Shown here: positions 28,327-37,806 of the stretch, piece by piece
Layout: every line of letters starts with the position of its first letter
Position numbering within the stretch: position 1 is the first letter of the stretch
Assembly: GCA_963838805.1 (NCBI GenBank)
Contig: CAWISK010000004.1
Coordinates: forward strand, 62,001-126,000
Direction: 5' to 3'
DNA: 64,000 bases
Origin: CAVRQM01 sp963838805
Lineage (GTDB): Bacteria; Pseudomonadota; Alphaproteobacteria; Acetobacterales; Acetobacteraceae
Notes under the pieces: generated by a model
Seen by the model: only the letters and a program-made list of their open reading frames with translations
Told to the model about the DNA's origin: nothing
The model's database searches: none
Translations under genes and position numbers: made by a program

Positions 28327-28368
28327 CCCAACCTCCCCATTCTGGATTGCTTGCGGATCGGTCGGCCG

Positions 28369-28674
28369 TCAGATCGGCATGCGCATGATGTCCTGATACG
28401 CCTGCACCATGCGATCGCGGATCGCCACCGTGGTCTGCAACGCAAGCTCCGCCTTGCTGACCGCGGTCACGACATCGGTCACGTTGCCGTGCCCCGCGAT
28501 CGCCTGCATCGCCTGCGCATCGGCCGCGTGCCCGGAATCGACCACGCCGCCCAGCGCACGCGCCAGCGTGGCACCGAAGCCGTTCGCATCGCTCCCCGCC
28601 GCGTCGCCGCTATCGACGCCGGCATAGGTGCGCACCGCCTGCTGCGGCGTGATGGTGATGGTGGGAATTGCCAT
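28369..28674 (-). CDS. fliE: flagellar hook-basal body protein FliE
   Basis: 101 aa. The conserved C-terminal block VTAVSKAELALQTTVAIRDRM, then QDIMRMPI, is diagnostic of FliE, the adaptor between the MS ring and the proximal rod. The N-terminal half is variable. Follows flgC with 4 bases between, in the common flgB-flgC-fliE order. Confidence 0.96.
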   Translation of the reverse strand: MAIPTITITPQQAVRTYAGVDSGDAAGSDANGFGATLARALGGVVDSGHAADAQAMQAIAGHGNVTDVVTAVSKAELALQTTVAIRDRMVQAYQDIMRMPI

Positions 28675-28678
28675 GACG

Positions 28679-29086
28679 CTATTTCAGCATGGCGATGGTG
28701 CGCGTCAGGATCGCCCGCGTGGTCTGCATGACACCGAGATTGGCGTCGTAGCTGCGCTGGGCGTCGCGCATATCCATGATCTCGACGAAACTGTTGACAT
28801 TGGGCATCTGCACATAGCCGCGCCCATCCGCCGCCGGGTTGGATGGATCGTAGCGCTGCGGGAACGGCGTGGGATCGGTGCCGATCTGCGATACGCCCAC
28901 CGTCTCCACGCCCAGCGTGCGCTCCATGCGATCGCTGAAGGTGACGGTGCGCCGCCGATAGGGTGCGGCACCCGGCGCGCCGCCGGTGGTCTGCTGATTG
29001 GCAAGGTTCTCCGCGATGACACGCAGCCGCGTCGTCTGCGCCTGCATCCCGCGGGCGGAAATCGTCAATGCGGCATCCATCTCCAT
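28679..29086 (-). CDS. flgC: proximal rod protein FlgC
   Basis: 135 aa. Begins with the rod-protein motif (ISARGMQAQTTRLRVIAENLAN), contains PFPQRYDPSNPAADGRGYVQ and NVNSFVEIMDMRDAQRSYDA, and ends in the helical TRTIAMLK. Proximal rod subunit in the periplasm, exported without a cleaved signal. Frame intact. Confidence 0.97.
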   Translation of the reverse strand: MEMDAALTISARGMQAQTTRLRVIAENLANQQTTGGAPGAAPYRRRTVTFSDRMERTLGVETVGVSQIGTDPTPFPQRYDPSNPAADGRGYVQMPNVNSFVEIMDMRDAQRSYDANLGVMQTTRAILTRTIAMLK

Positions 29087-29114
29087 CGCGAGGCTCCTGC
29101 TGCTTCGGGTTGCG

Positions 29115-29500
29115 CTATCGATCGATCGCCGTGCGGAACATGCCCAGGTATTTCGAGTAGAGCGCCGTGGTCAGCGCCTGCATCGAATCCGTATCCGCGA
29201 TCCGTTCAAGCTGATCGTCCAGCGACACGGCATTGCCATCCGGCGCCTGCTCGCCGGAAAGTATGCTGGACCGGCCGATGCGCCCGGCACGGTGCCGGCG
29301 AGATGCAGCGGATCGGTGCGCACCGGCGCGATGTCGAAACGCGCATCCGCCAGCGCCTGAGCGAACGGCCGCAAATCTCGCGCGCGGTAGCCGGGCGTAT
29401 CGACATTGGCGACATTCTGCGACAGCAATGCCTGCCTGTGATCCACCCAGACCAGCCGCTGATCGGCCAGGGCAAAGAGCGGAATGTCGGTCGGGTCCAT
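29115..29500 (-). CDS. flgB: proximal rod protein FlgB, frameshifted
   Basis: About 128 aa from the ATG at 29500 (MDPTDIPLFALADQRLVWVD). The rod motif RQALLSQNVANVDTPGYRARDL is present. One base is missing near 29262: AGPAYFPAS is followed, one frame over, by EAPDGNAVSLDDQLERIADT and the terminal helix ALYSKYLGMFRTAIDR. Since a flagellum cannot assemble without FlgB and every neighbour is intact, a sequencing error is the most likely cause. First gene of the minus-strand operon. Confidence 0.92.
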
Positions 29501-29595
29501 GACCACACCCTGCGCTGCGGAGGTGAAAGGCGCGTAAACGGCGGCCTTGGCGCAATCTTCAGGGCCGCTTAACTCTTTCCTGATTCGGTGCGGGC

Positions 29596-29880
29596 ATGGA
29601 CATTTTTCGTTCGCCTGATCCGCAGTCCGGATCCGATGGCCGCCTGAGCGAGGTCCGCGCGATGGCCGGGCGGCTCGATGCGACGCTGCGCACCAGCGAG
29701 GCCCTGCTGCGCACCGCGCGGGCGGTCGATCTGCGCGGGCTCGACGTGGAGGTGGGCCGCTTATGCGCGGCCAGCCTCGACCTTCCGCCCGATCAGGGGA
29801 AGATCTTGCGGCAAAGCCTGGCGGAGCTGCTGGACCGGCTGGACGCGCTACAGGCCGCGTTGCCGCTGGGCGCACCGTGA
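29596..29880 (+). CDS. small protein in flagellar locus, unknown
   Basis: 94 aa, largely helical (SEVRAMAGRLDATLRTSEAL, then GKILRQSLAELLDRLDALQA), no signal peptide or membrane segment. Divergent from flgB across a 95-base gap, and overlapping the next gene by 4 bases (GTGA). The helical, leucine-rich character would fit a flagellar chaperone or junction protein, but I recognise no family. Its coupling to fliO-fliP supports a motility role. Confidence 0.7.
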   Translation: MDIFRSPDPQSGSDGRLSEVRAMAGRLDATLRTSEALLRTARAVDLRGLDVEVGRLCAASLDLPPDQGKILRQSLAELLDRLDALQAALPLGAP

Positions 29881-30086
29881 CCCCGTCCTGGCTGGCCTTC
29901 GCCATCGGCCGGATGCGGACAGGCGCCGGATCGCTGGCGATGGAGCAGATGCTGCCGCTCGACGCGCGCCGGCGGCTATGTGTGGTCCGCTGCGACGGAC
30001 GCCGGGTGCTGCTGCTGATCGGTGGCGCGCAGGATCTGGTGGTGGGATGGCTCGATGACGCAGCACCCGGACCCGCCGCGCCATGA
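29877..30086 (+). CDS. fliO: FliO-like flagellar biosynthesis protein (short)
   Basis: GTG at 29877 overlapping the previous stop. 69 aa containing SLAMEQMLPLDARRRLCVVR and RVLLLIGGAQDLVVGWL. This is the soluble FliO core, in which a strand pair after PLDxRRRL is followed by LLxxG. The N-terminal membrane helix of typical FliO is missing or very weak (WLAFAIGRM). It overlaps fliP by 4 bases (ATGA). FliO assists assembly of the FliPQR gate. Confidence 0.72.
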   Translation: MTPSWLAFAIGRMRTGAGSLAMEQMLPLDARRRLCVVRCDGRRVLLLIGGAQDLVVGWLDDAAPGPAAP

Positions 30087-30841
30087 TGCGCGGTCGATTC
30101 AGGGTGGCCCGATTCTGTCTCGCCGCCTGCCCGCTCGTGGTCTGGCCGGCGCTGGCGCACGCGCAATCCCTCTCCATCGACCTCGGCGCCGCCGGTTCCG
30201 CGGGAGCCACAAGCCGCCTCGTGCAACTCACGGCACTGATCACCGTGCTGTCGCTGGCGCCCAGCCTGCTGGTGATGGTGACGGCCTTCACCCGCATCGT
30301 CATCGTGCTGTCGTTGCTGCGCGGCGCGCTCGGCACACAGGGCACGCCGCCCAACATGGTGATCATCGGATTGGCGCTGTTCCTCACCTTCTTTGTCATG
30401 CAGCCGGTGTTGGATCAGGCCTGGACCACCGGCCTGCTGCCCATGAGCGACGGGAAGATCGGCGAGATCGAGGGATTGCGCCTCGCCGCCGAGCCGTTCC
30501 AAAAATTCATGGCCGCCAATCTGCGCCCGGCCGATCTGCACCTGTTTCTCGATCTGGCGCACCTGCCCAATCCCGCCAGCCCGGATGCGACGCCGTGGCG
30601 GGCGCTGATCCCCGCCTTCATGATCGGCGAGCTGCGCCGCGCGTTCGAGATGGGGTTCCTGCTCTACCTGCCGTTCCTGGTGATCGACATGGTGGTGGGC
30701 AGCGTGCTGATGAGCCTCGGCATGATGATGCTGCCGCCCACGACCATATCGCTGCCGCTGAAGCTGATCTTCTTCGTGCTGGTGGACGGCTGGCGGCTGG
30801 TCTCGGGCAGCCTCGTGCAGAGCTTCGCGGCTCTGCCCTGA
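30083..30841 (+). CDS. fliP: flagellar export gate protein FliP
   Basis: 252 aa, with a signal peptide at residues 1-27 (ending ALAHA), then hydrophobic segments and the family signatures VMVTAFTRIVIVLSLLRGAL, TPPNMVIIGLALFLTFFVM and MVVGSVLMSLGMMMLPP. Core of the flagellar export gate. Intact. Confidence 0.97.
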   Translation: MMRGRFRVARFCLAACPLVVWPALAHAQSLSIDLGAAGSAGATSRLVQLTALITVLSLAPSLLVMVTAFTRIVIVLSLLRGALGTQGTPPNMVIIGLALFLTFFVMQPVLDQAWTTGLLPMSDGKIGEIEGLRLAAEPFQKFMAANLRPADLHLFLDLAHLPNPASPDATPWRALIPAFMIGELRRAFEMGFLLYLPFLVIDMVVGSVLMSLGMMMLPPTTISLPLKLIFFVLVDGWRLVSGSLVQSFAALP

Positions 30842-30855
30842 AGCAGGCGCGGCAC

Positions 30856-31482
30856 CTACCCGCCGCCGAGCAATTCGCGTTTCACCCGCGGCGTCGGGGG
30901 CACGGGTCCAATGAATGAGGCAAGGATCTCGCGCGCGAAGTGACGGTCGGTGACGGTGCCGAGAGGGCGCCCGTCGAACGTGATGCTGAGCCGCTGCGGC
31001 GTGAACACAAACTGGCTGACATCGCCCGCCTGGACCGCCGGAACGGCCGCCATGAAGCGGGCCAGCTCCCGCGGGTCGAGATAGCACGGCGCCCTGCAGT
31101 TATTCGCGAATCCTGTCTGCCACGCGTCGCGCGATCTCTCCTGGCTCACACTCCGCAAAAAGTGGATCTCCAGCAGCTTCGTTTCCGGCAAGTCGAGGAT
31201 GGCCTCGGCGTTGCTGCTCCGATGCTCGAGGTAGAGGCCGGCGACGTAGATGCGGATTGCAACAATCGAATAGGTGCGAAGAGCGATGCCGTTTAGCACC
31301 AACCGGACCCCGGCCACGTCCCTCACATCCGGCAGAACGATGCCGGCGAGTTCAGCGGCGATGGCGCTGGCAGCCCCGCTCAGCGCAATTGCTATCAGCC
31401 CGCCCAGGAGCCAGCGCCGGGTTCGGGCGGGGTTCCGTGCCTGATTAGCCGGCGTGCTGGACACTGGCGCTCGTTCCTCCAT
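30856..31482 (-). CDS. chalcone isomerase-like domain protein
   Basis: About 208 aa. A membrane segment or signal (WLLGGLIAIALSGAASAIA) is followed by a chalcone isomerase-like fold: GVRLVLNGIALRTYSIVAIRIYVAGLYL, later LLEIHFLRSVS and FTPQRLSITFDGRPLGTV. Bacterial members are periplasmic or lipid-binding proteins without known isomerase activity. I prefer the start MEERAPVSS at 31482, which places the hydrophobic segment near the N-terminus; the frame is open up to 31596. Convergent with fliP, no functional link evident. Confidence 0.75.
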   Translation of the reverse strand: MEERAPVSSTPANQARNPARTRRWLLGGLIAIALSGAASAIAAELAGIVLPDVRDVAGVRLVLNGIALRTYSIVAIRIYVAGLYLEHRSSNAEAILDLPETKLLEIHFLRSVSQERSRDAWQTGFANNCRAPCYLDPRELARFMAAVPAVQAGDVSQFVFTPQRLSITFDGRPLGTVTDRHFAREILASFIGPVPPTPRVKRELLGGG

Positions 31483-31606
31483 GAAGGCCCGGCCAACTCG
31501 CATATCGCGTCTCAGCCTGTTGACTAGCCGGATCGGAACGGATTGAACAGCCTGGGAGGGCGCAGGTTCCCGTTGTGCCGATGACGGACTCGCCATGCTC
31601 CGGCCG

Positions 31607-32122
31607 TCAGGAAATGGCGTCGAAGGGCCGCGCGTAGACGATTGCTCCGCAGCGCGGCAGGTCCCCGCCCTGCAACGCCAATGCCATCAGAAACGGCCCT
31701 GCGTAGGGAGAGTCGAATCCGGCTGCCGCTTCCGCCGAGAATCCGAACCTCGCGTAGAATCCCGGATCACCGAGAACGAAGATCGCATCGTACCCAGCGT
31801 CTCGTGCAGCCGTCACCGCTGCCCGCACGAGATGGCTGCCGATGCCACGCCTCTGGTGGGCGGGCAGTACCACCAGCGGAGCGAGCCCGAGAGCGCGAAA
31901 CGGCGCCGTCATCTTCGACAGCATGACGTGGCCAAGAACGGCACCGCCATCCTCCGCCACCAGCGACAGCAGCGAGTCGCCCGCCGCGCGCAAGGCATCG
32001 ACCAGATCGGCCTCGGCACGGCGGCCGAACGCCGCTTCGACGACAGCGCGGATGGCGTCGCGATCGTCGAGCAGCTTCGTGCCGAACGAGAAGGTGGGCC
32101 GGTGCGGACAAACCTGTGCCGG
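31607..32122 (-). CDS. GNAT family N-acetyltransferase, 5' end unclear
   Basis: The acetyl-CoA-binding motif VVLPAHQRRGIGSHLVRAAV and the downstream DAIFVLGDPGFYARFGF identify a GNAT of the YhbS-like group. The conserved N-terminal helix (LLDDRDAIRAVVEAAFGRRA) lies upstream of the first usual start codon, TTG at 31993. The open frame begins immediately after the speE stop in the same phase and contains no ATG or GTG, so either the start is unusual or one base is wrong. Substrate unknown. Confidence 0.7.
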   Translation of the reverse strand, partial: PAQVCPHRPTFSFGTKLLDDRDAIRAVVEAAFGRRAEADLVDALRAAGDSLLSLVAEDGGAVLGHVMLSKMTAPFRALGLAPLVVLPAHQRRGIGSHLVRAAVTAARDAGYDAIFVLGDPGFYARFGFSAEAAAGFDSPYAGPFLMALALQGGDLPRCGAIVYARPFDAIS

Positions 32123-32980
32123 CTAAAGATTGCGGGCGATATACGGAGGCAAGTGGAAGCTGGCGGCATGGATTTGCGGCGTCCAGTATTGCGTCGTGCC
32201 CAGCACGCCACTCGCCGCCGCGCGCTCGCGCAGCGTCGGCACGTCAACCGCGTCCAACCCCGCCTGTTTCGCGGCGAAGCCCAGGGTCATGTAGCCGCCG
32301 ACATAAGTGGGGACCGCCGCCACGTAGGCGCCGACATGCGGAAAAACCTTGCGCCGCCGCGCGCTGGTCTCGCGCAGTTCGTCGGCCTGCATGAACGGCA
32401 CGCCGCACTGGTTGACGATCAGGCCGCCTTCGCGGAGCACGCGGGCGGCGTTGGCGTAGAACTCGTCGGTGAACAGCACCTCGCCCACGCCGATCGGGTC
32501 AGTGCTGTCGACGATGATCGCGTCGTAACTCCCCGACGCGGCTTCCCGCACATGCGCGATGCCGTCGCCCACGATGACCTGGGCGCGCGGATCGTTCCAG
32601 GCATCGCCCGCGATCATCGGCAGGTGTTCGCGTGCCAGCCGGATCACCGCGCCGTCGATCTCCACCATCACGGCGCGCCGCGCGGTATCATGCTGCAACA
32701 CCCGCCGCAGCACGCCGCCATCGCCCGCGCCGATGATCAGCACGTCGCGCGCCGCGCCATGCGCCAGCAGCGGCACATGAACGATCATCTCCTGATAGAC
32801 GAACTCGTCGCGCTCGGTGATCTGGATGACACCGTCCAGCGCCATCACCCGGCCATGCGAGGCGCTTTCAAAGATGACGATGTCCTGGAACTCGCTCTGC
32901 TCGCGCGCCAATTCACGCACGACGCGAAAGCGCTGGCCCCAATCGGGATACAGCGTCTCGTTCAGCCAGACGTCGGCCAT
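32123..32980 (-). CDS. speE: spermidine synthase
   Basis: 285 aa from MADVWLNETLYPDWGQRF. Contains the aminopropyltransferase signatures VLIIGAGDGGVLRRVL, the acidic VEIDGAVI and the catalytic-region DAIIVDSTDPIG. Transfers the aminopropyl group of decarboxylated S-adenosylmethionine to putrescine. speD lies upstream on the same strand with a ~95-base gap, giving a complete two-step polyamine unit. Confidence 0.95.
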   Translation of the reverse strand: MADVWLNETLYPDWGQRFRVVRELAREQSEFQDIVIFESASHGRVMALDGVIQITERDEFVYQEMIVHVPLLAHGAARDVLIIGAGDGGVLRRVLQHDTARRAVMVEIDGAVIRLAREHLPMIAGDAWNDPRAQVIVGDGIAHVREAASGSYDAIIVDSTDPIGVGEVLFTDEFYANAARVLREGGLIVNQCGVPFMQADELRETSARRRKVFPHVGAYVAAVPTYVGGYMTLGFAAKQAGLDAVDVPTLRERAAASGVLGTTQYWTPQIHAASFHLPPYIARNL

Positions 32981-33075
32981 CACGCCCTCCGCGTCTCTTG
33001 AGCCGAATTGTTCGGGGGTCTGGGGCCTCCGGGCCCCGGTCGAGTCCAGGGGCGACGCCCCTGGCCTTGCTGACT

Positions 33076-33546
33076 TCAGAAGACGCGCCCGCGCCGCTGC
33101 TCGTCCAGCTCGATCCGCTCCGGCGTGAAGGCCCGCTTCAGCACCGGGATCGACAGATGCGGATCGCACGCGCCGCACATGAAGATGTCCACGGCGGCGA
33201 AGTCGCGCTCGGGCCAAGTGTGGATCGAGATGTGGCTCTCCGCCAGCACGATCACGCCCGACACGCCGCCATTGGGTGAGAAATGGTGGAAGTGGCTGTG
33301 CAGGATCGTAGCGCCCGCCGCGACCGCGGCCTCGCGCAGCGCCGCGTCGATATGCGCGGGATCGGCGAGATTGCTGGCCCCCCACAGATCGACCAGCAGG
33401 TGCATGCCGGCGAACCTCATGCCGTCACGCTCGACGAAATAATCCTTCTGCTCCTCGGCCCCGGGCGAGAGGAGTTCGGAAGCCGGGTTACTGCTCGGAG
33501 AGTCCGAGACCATCCCCAGTGGCGTCAGTGCGTTCACGCGCACCAT
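33076..33546 (-). CDS. speD: S-adenosylmethionine decarboxylase proenzyme
   Basis: The self-cleavage site lies in VLAESHISIHTWPE (cleavage between Glu and Ser makes the pyruvoyl group), followed by FMCGACDPH with the catalytic Cys. Class 1B prokaryotic AdoMetDC (SpeH/SpeD). About 156 aa from MVRVNALTP at 33546; a start at 33513 (MVSDSP) is also possible, and the ~40-residue N-terminal extension ahead of the core is unusual but open. Supplies decarboxylated AdoMet to speE. Confidence 0.9.
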   Translation of the reverse strand: MVRVNALTPLGMVSDSPSSNPASELLSPGAEEQKDYFVERDGMRFAGMHLLVDLWGASNLADPAHIDAALREAAVAAGATILHSHFHHFSPNGGVSGVIVLAESHISIHTWPERDFAAVDIFMCGACDPHLSIPVLKRAFTPERIELDEQRRGRVF

Positions 33547-33715
33547 CCTTTCCAACCAGTAGACGGCCTGTTGGGCTGCGCGCCGCATGCGCGCGCCCCC
33601 AGGGGCCAAGGCGGCGGTATATGAGGGCCGAAAAGCTGGGGCGCAAGAGAAAATCCGTCGTCCCGGGCGCGGGGACCGCATACCCGCCACGAGCGGGCGG
33701 CGTACTGGTCGCTTG

Positions 33716-36705
33716 CTATTTCAGAACGGTTCGCGCCAGTGCGATCTCCGCTTCGGCGCGCGGCAGGTCGGCCACCGTCCGGACCGGCCCTTCGGTCAGG
33801 ACGCGCAGCAGATCGGCCGACTTGCCGGCCCGAACACGCGGCAGATCGCGTGAGCGCAGCTGCGCCAGAACCTGCTGGTTGCCGGTCTGTGCCGCCGCCG
33901 AGGCAAGGCGCAGCAGCAGCCCCGCCTGCGTGTCGTTCAATGCGCCCGCTTGCGGCAGAGCGCGATCGGCGATGCCTTGCAACGCCGCCATTGCTTGCGG
34001 CCAGCGCCCGGCATTTTCCAGCAGATGCGCCCGCAGATCGAGTGCCGCCGGCGTCCCAAGCGCTGCCAGCGCGCCCGTGGCCGCGGCGAGATCGCCCCGC
34101 GAGGCCGTTGCGCGAGCGAACAGCAGCGTCCGGCTCTCCACCAGCGGCGGCGGCAAGCCAGGGGCGGTGCTGGCCGAAAGCGTCAGCAGCGCCGCCGCCG
34201 GATCGTGCTGCTCGAGCTGCAAGGCGGCGAGCCGGCCGCCGAGCGCCGCGCGTGCCGCGCCCATCGGCGCGTCGTCCATCAGCTTGCCGAGCGCGGTCGC
34301 GGCCTGGTCCGGCAGGTCGAGGGCGGCGAGCCGATCGGCGACCCGCTCCGCCACCACCTGACCGGCGGCGCCGTCCGGCAGCAGGTCGGCGTTCTCCTGC
34401 ACCATCGCCACGAAATCGAGCGGCGGCAGCGGATGGGTGGCATCGCGCGCCAGCGCCTGCGCGAAATCTGCCGCCATCCGGCTGTGCAGCGCCGGCAGCT
34501 GGTCGGGCCAGCCCTGCGCCAGCACGGGATCCGTACTCTCCCGTAACAGCGCCAGGGCGGCACGCTCCTGGCTGGACTGCATGCGCAGCTCCGCCTCGCG
34601 CATCCGCACTGCCAACTCCCGCCCGTCGCCGCGCCAGGCATAGATCAGCGGATCAAGCGCATCGGCCGCCTGCGATGGGGTCTGCTGGCGCGTGCGCAGC
34701 CGCAATTCGACCGCTCGGATCGCGGCGCGCGCGGCGATGTCGCGGTCGTCGCCCGTGGCCAGCCGGTCGAGACGGGTCAGTGCGTCCCGGGCATGGCCGT
34801 CCCGCTCGTCGAGCAGCGCGCGGGTGAAATCGAGGCGTCGATCGCCGGCTGCGCATCAACCGCGCGACGGGCCGCTTCCGCCTCGCCTCCTTGGGCCATT
34901 GTTCGCAGCGCCAGCGGCAGCAGCCGGTTGCGCAACGGTTCGGGGTACGACTCCAGGAGGGGTAGCTTGGCCGCAATGAGTTGCGCGGCCGCCGGATCGG
35001 CGCCACCTGCCTCGTCCGCGCGCTGGGCGGCGCGAAGGCCCCGCCACAACTGCACCTCGTCCAGCCCCGGCTGGCCGGACGCCGAGAGGGCGGGATCGTC
35101 GATCGCACCCCCCTCGCCGGTACGTCCGGCGACCAGGGCGGCGGCGGCGCGGATCGCGATTGCCTGCGGATCCCGCTCCAGGCGGGGATCGTCGGTGCAG
35201 GCGAGCCGGACCACCGCATCGGCCTCGGCGCCCATGCCGAGTGCCAGCATGGCCTGGGCGACCCCCAGCCGCGCCGGGCCACGCGCCTGCTCCGGCTCCG
35301 CGGCGGCCATCTCCTCCGCCGCCCGCAGCCGTCGGTCCAGCGCCAGAAGCGGCTCGCCCGGCAGGTCGAAGCGGCGGCTGAAACGACCGGCCTCATCTGG
35401 CCTCGCCTCCTCGGTATCGGCCAGAGGCAGGCCGGGCCCTCCGCCTCCCCGCTGCACGACGAAGGCATCGGGCGTCGCGCGCAACACCAGATCGTCGGAT
35501 TGCGGTTCGACCACAACTCCCCGCCAGGTCGCGGGCAGGGAGAAGGAGGGTGTGCGCCGTTCCAGTGCGATGCCCTGGGCCGGCGCGTCTGCGCCGACGG
35601 CCGGGGGAGCCTGCGTGCCGACCAGCAGCAATCCGCCGGTCTCCGGGTCCGGGACCGAGACGACCTGGCCCGGTCGGTCAAAGGGCAGATCGAGCACACC
35701 GGATTTGGTCTCGGGCCGGATCGCGATCGCGGCCGGTGCGGCCGGAACGATGACGACCGACCAGCCGTCCGGACGATGCGTGAGGGCCAGGGCTCGATCG
35801 GACGGCAGCTTCACGCGCAGCATCGTGGCCGCCGGCAGCTCGCGGATTTCGGCACCGGCCAGCCCGGCATTGCTGCGCAGACGCGCGAGATCGACCGGCC
35901 GCGCTTCGTCGAATACGGCGATGCCCCAGGCGCCACGCCGGAACGCAGCGGCACCCGTCATGGACCCGAACGGAAGCGTGGCCGAGCCGGCGGTGCCGGC
36001 AGATGCCGCCGGTTCGGCCGCCACGGCAAGCGGTCCCGCCGGCACTGGCGGGATCGGCGCCGCGTCCACCGCGATCCGCGCCGCCGCCGTGAGCGGAGCA
36101 GGCACACTTATGTCGGGTGCCGGCAGGGTCGCCGCCAGGATGGGCACAGGATGCTCCGCGAGGAGACCGGCCGGAGCGGGTGCGCGCTTCGACGGCGCCT
36201 GCATCGTGGGCGCCAAGGCGGGCGCGGCGAAGGGCGGATCGGCCGGTTCTCGCAGACGCCCCGCTGTCGAGGCCGGCGCGACGACGCCATGCGGCCGGGG
36301 AGCGGCACGCAAGGGCGCGCGCAGCACGTCGATCACCAGCCGCCCGGGCAATCGCCACGTGTGAACAGCCGTTCCCGGCGCCCAGGACAACGTGGCGGAG
36401 CTGCCGCTCACCGCGAGCCCGCTCAGGCCGCGCGGCTCGGCGCCGCTGCGCGTCAGCGCCGCACCCGCAACCTTCACAAGCAGCCCGTCGTGCAACGACG
36501 CCACGTCAGCAGACGCGGCGGCAGGCAGATCGAAGACGATGCGGCTGAAACCCGGATGCTCGCCGGTGCGCAGCATCACGACCGCTGCCGCCTGCGCCGC
36601 CGCCGGCGAGCCCCCATGCGGATCGGCCAAGGCGTCGCAGGCAAGCGCCAGGATCGCGAGGCCCAGCGCGCAGGCGAAAGCCCAGATCGAAACCGGCGGC
36701 CTCAC
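33716..36705 (-). CDS. large periplasmic repeat protein of the motility operon, frameshifted
   Basis: About 996 aa if the single frame change near 34835 is corrected. GTG start at 36705 overlaps the cheZ stop (GTGA). A signal peptide (WAFACALGLAILALACDALA) is followed by an AMIN-like beta domain (GFSRIVFDLPAAASADVASL), a Pro/Ala-rich linker, a second beta domain, then a long Ala/Leu-rich helical region that looks like tetratricopeptide-type repeats (for example AALDLPDQAATALGKLMDDA). Similar large TPR proteins occur beside flagellar genes in other Rhodospirillales, but I know no assigned function. Position suggests a role in flagellar or cell-envelope placement. Confidence 0.75.
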
Positions 36706-37391
36706 AGGCTGGCCAGCAGCCGGTCGATGTCCAGCTGGTCCATTGCCAGTTCCGGCAGTTGCGGTCCGTGCAGCAGGTCGGCAGGCGGCAGCTCCGGGTG
36801 CGGTCGGGCGGGTCCGCGGGCGCGCTCCCCGAACGCCTCCATGATGCGCGCGACCTTCACGTCGATCGCCTGCAGCGCGCCCACCACCTTGCCGATGCGC
36901 TGGCCGGTGATGTCCTGGAAGCTGCACGCTTCGTACACTTCGGTCGTGGCCTCGCGCACCGCCTGCGCCGCGACCGCGCGCGTGGGGCCGCCGCGCGCGC
37001 CGAGCCCCTCGGCCAGCGTGTCCAGCGTCTCGCAGACCGCGAGGATGCGGTCCGTGGCCGAGGCGGTATGCACCACCACCGCTTCCAGTTCGTCGCTCGC
37101 CACCGGGATGTGGCTCTCGGTGATGTCATCGACGCCGAGGGCCGCGACCTCGGCGCGGGCGCGCGCGATGGTGCGACCGAGCTCCTCGATCTCCGCGAGC
37201 AACTGGATCTCCGGCGAGGACAGGTCGCCGCGCATAGTGGCGAGCACCTCGCGCACCACTTCGGCCACCATCGCCGGATCGGCGGCGGGATGACGCTCGC
37301 GGATCGCACCGAGGCGAAGGTGCAGATCGGCCTCGGCCCGATCGGCCGGCCCGGGCTGGGCTGCTGACCGGGACATCGCGATGTCATGCAT
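36702..37391 (-). CDS. cheZ: chemotaxis protein phosphatase CheZ
   Basis: 229 aa, helical. The catalytic helix carries CSFQDITGQRIGKVV with D160 and Q164 matching the Asp/Gln pair of the CheZ active site. The C-terminal QLDIDRLLASL resembles the CheY-binding tail. Dephosphorylates CheY-P. Its start overlaps the end of cheY by 8 bases, confirming the pairing. Confidence 0.88.
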   Translation of the reverse strand: MHDIAMSRSAAQPGPADRAEADLHLRLGAIRERHPAADPAMVAEVVREVLATMRGDLSSPEIQLLAEIEELGRTIARARAEVAALGVDDITESHIPVASDELEAVVVHTASATDRILAVCETLDTLAEGLGARGGPTRAVAAQAVREATTEVYEACSFQDITGQRIGKVVGALQAIDVKVARIMEAFGERARGPARPHPELPPADLLHGPQLPELAMDQLDIDRLLASL

Positions 37392-37773
37392 GGGTCAGTA
37401 CCTTCTCGATCTTCTCGCGCAGCGTCTCGGCGTTGAACGGCTTGACGATGTAGTTGGACACTCCCGCCTGCTTGGCGGCCACGACGTTCTCCGCCTTGCT
37501 CTCGGCGGTCACCATGATGAACGGCACGGCGCGCAGCCGCGCATCGCGTCGCACCTCCTGCAACAGCTGCAATCCGGTCATCGGCTGCATGTTCCAGTCG
37601 CTGATCACGAGCCCGTATTCGCCGGAGCGCAGACGGGTGAGCGCCTCGGTTCCGTCGGTCGCCTCATCGACGTTGTGGAAGTCGATCTGCTTGAGCAGGT
37701 TGCGGATGATCCGCAGCATGGTCTTGTAGTCGTCCACGATCAGGACGCTGGTCGATTTGTCGATGGCGCTCAT
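37384..37773 (-). CDS. cheY: chemotaxis response regulator CheY
   Basis: 129 aa single receiver domain. Acidic pocket D14/D15, phosphoacceptor D59 (VISDWNM), T89 and K111 all present. NMQPMTGLQLLQEVR is characteristic of motor-binding CheY. Coupled to cheZ downstream; a motE-like gene lies 33 bases upstream. Confidence 0.95.
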   Translation of the reverse strand: MSAIDKSTSVLIVDDYKTMLRIIRNLLKQIDFHNVDEATDGTEALTRLRSGEYGLVISDWNMQPMTGLQLLQEVRRDARLRAVPFIMVTAESKAENVVAAKQAGVSNYIVKPFNAETLREKIEKVLTHA

Positions 37774-37806
37774 TGCAACTCCTGGAAGATGCCGGATTCC
37801 TGGCGG

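Noticed and set aside
29501..29595. GGCCC...ATTGC upstream of flgB and GGCCC...TTTGC upstream of fliL as sigma-54 promoters
   Set aside because: Both have eleven instead of ten bases between the GG and GC elements, a spacing that normally abolishes sigma-54 recognition.
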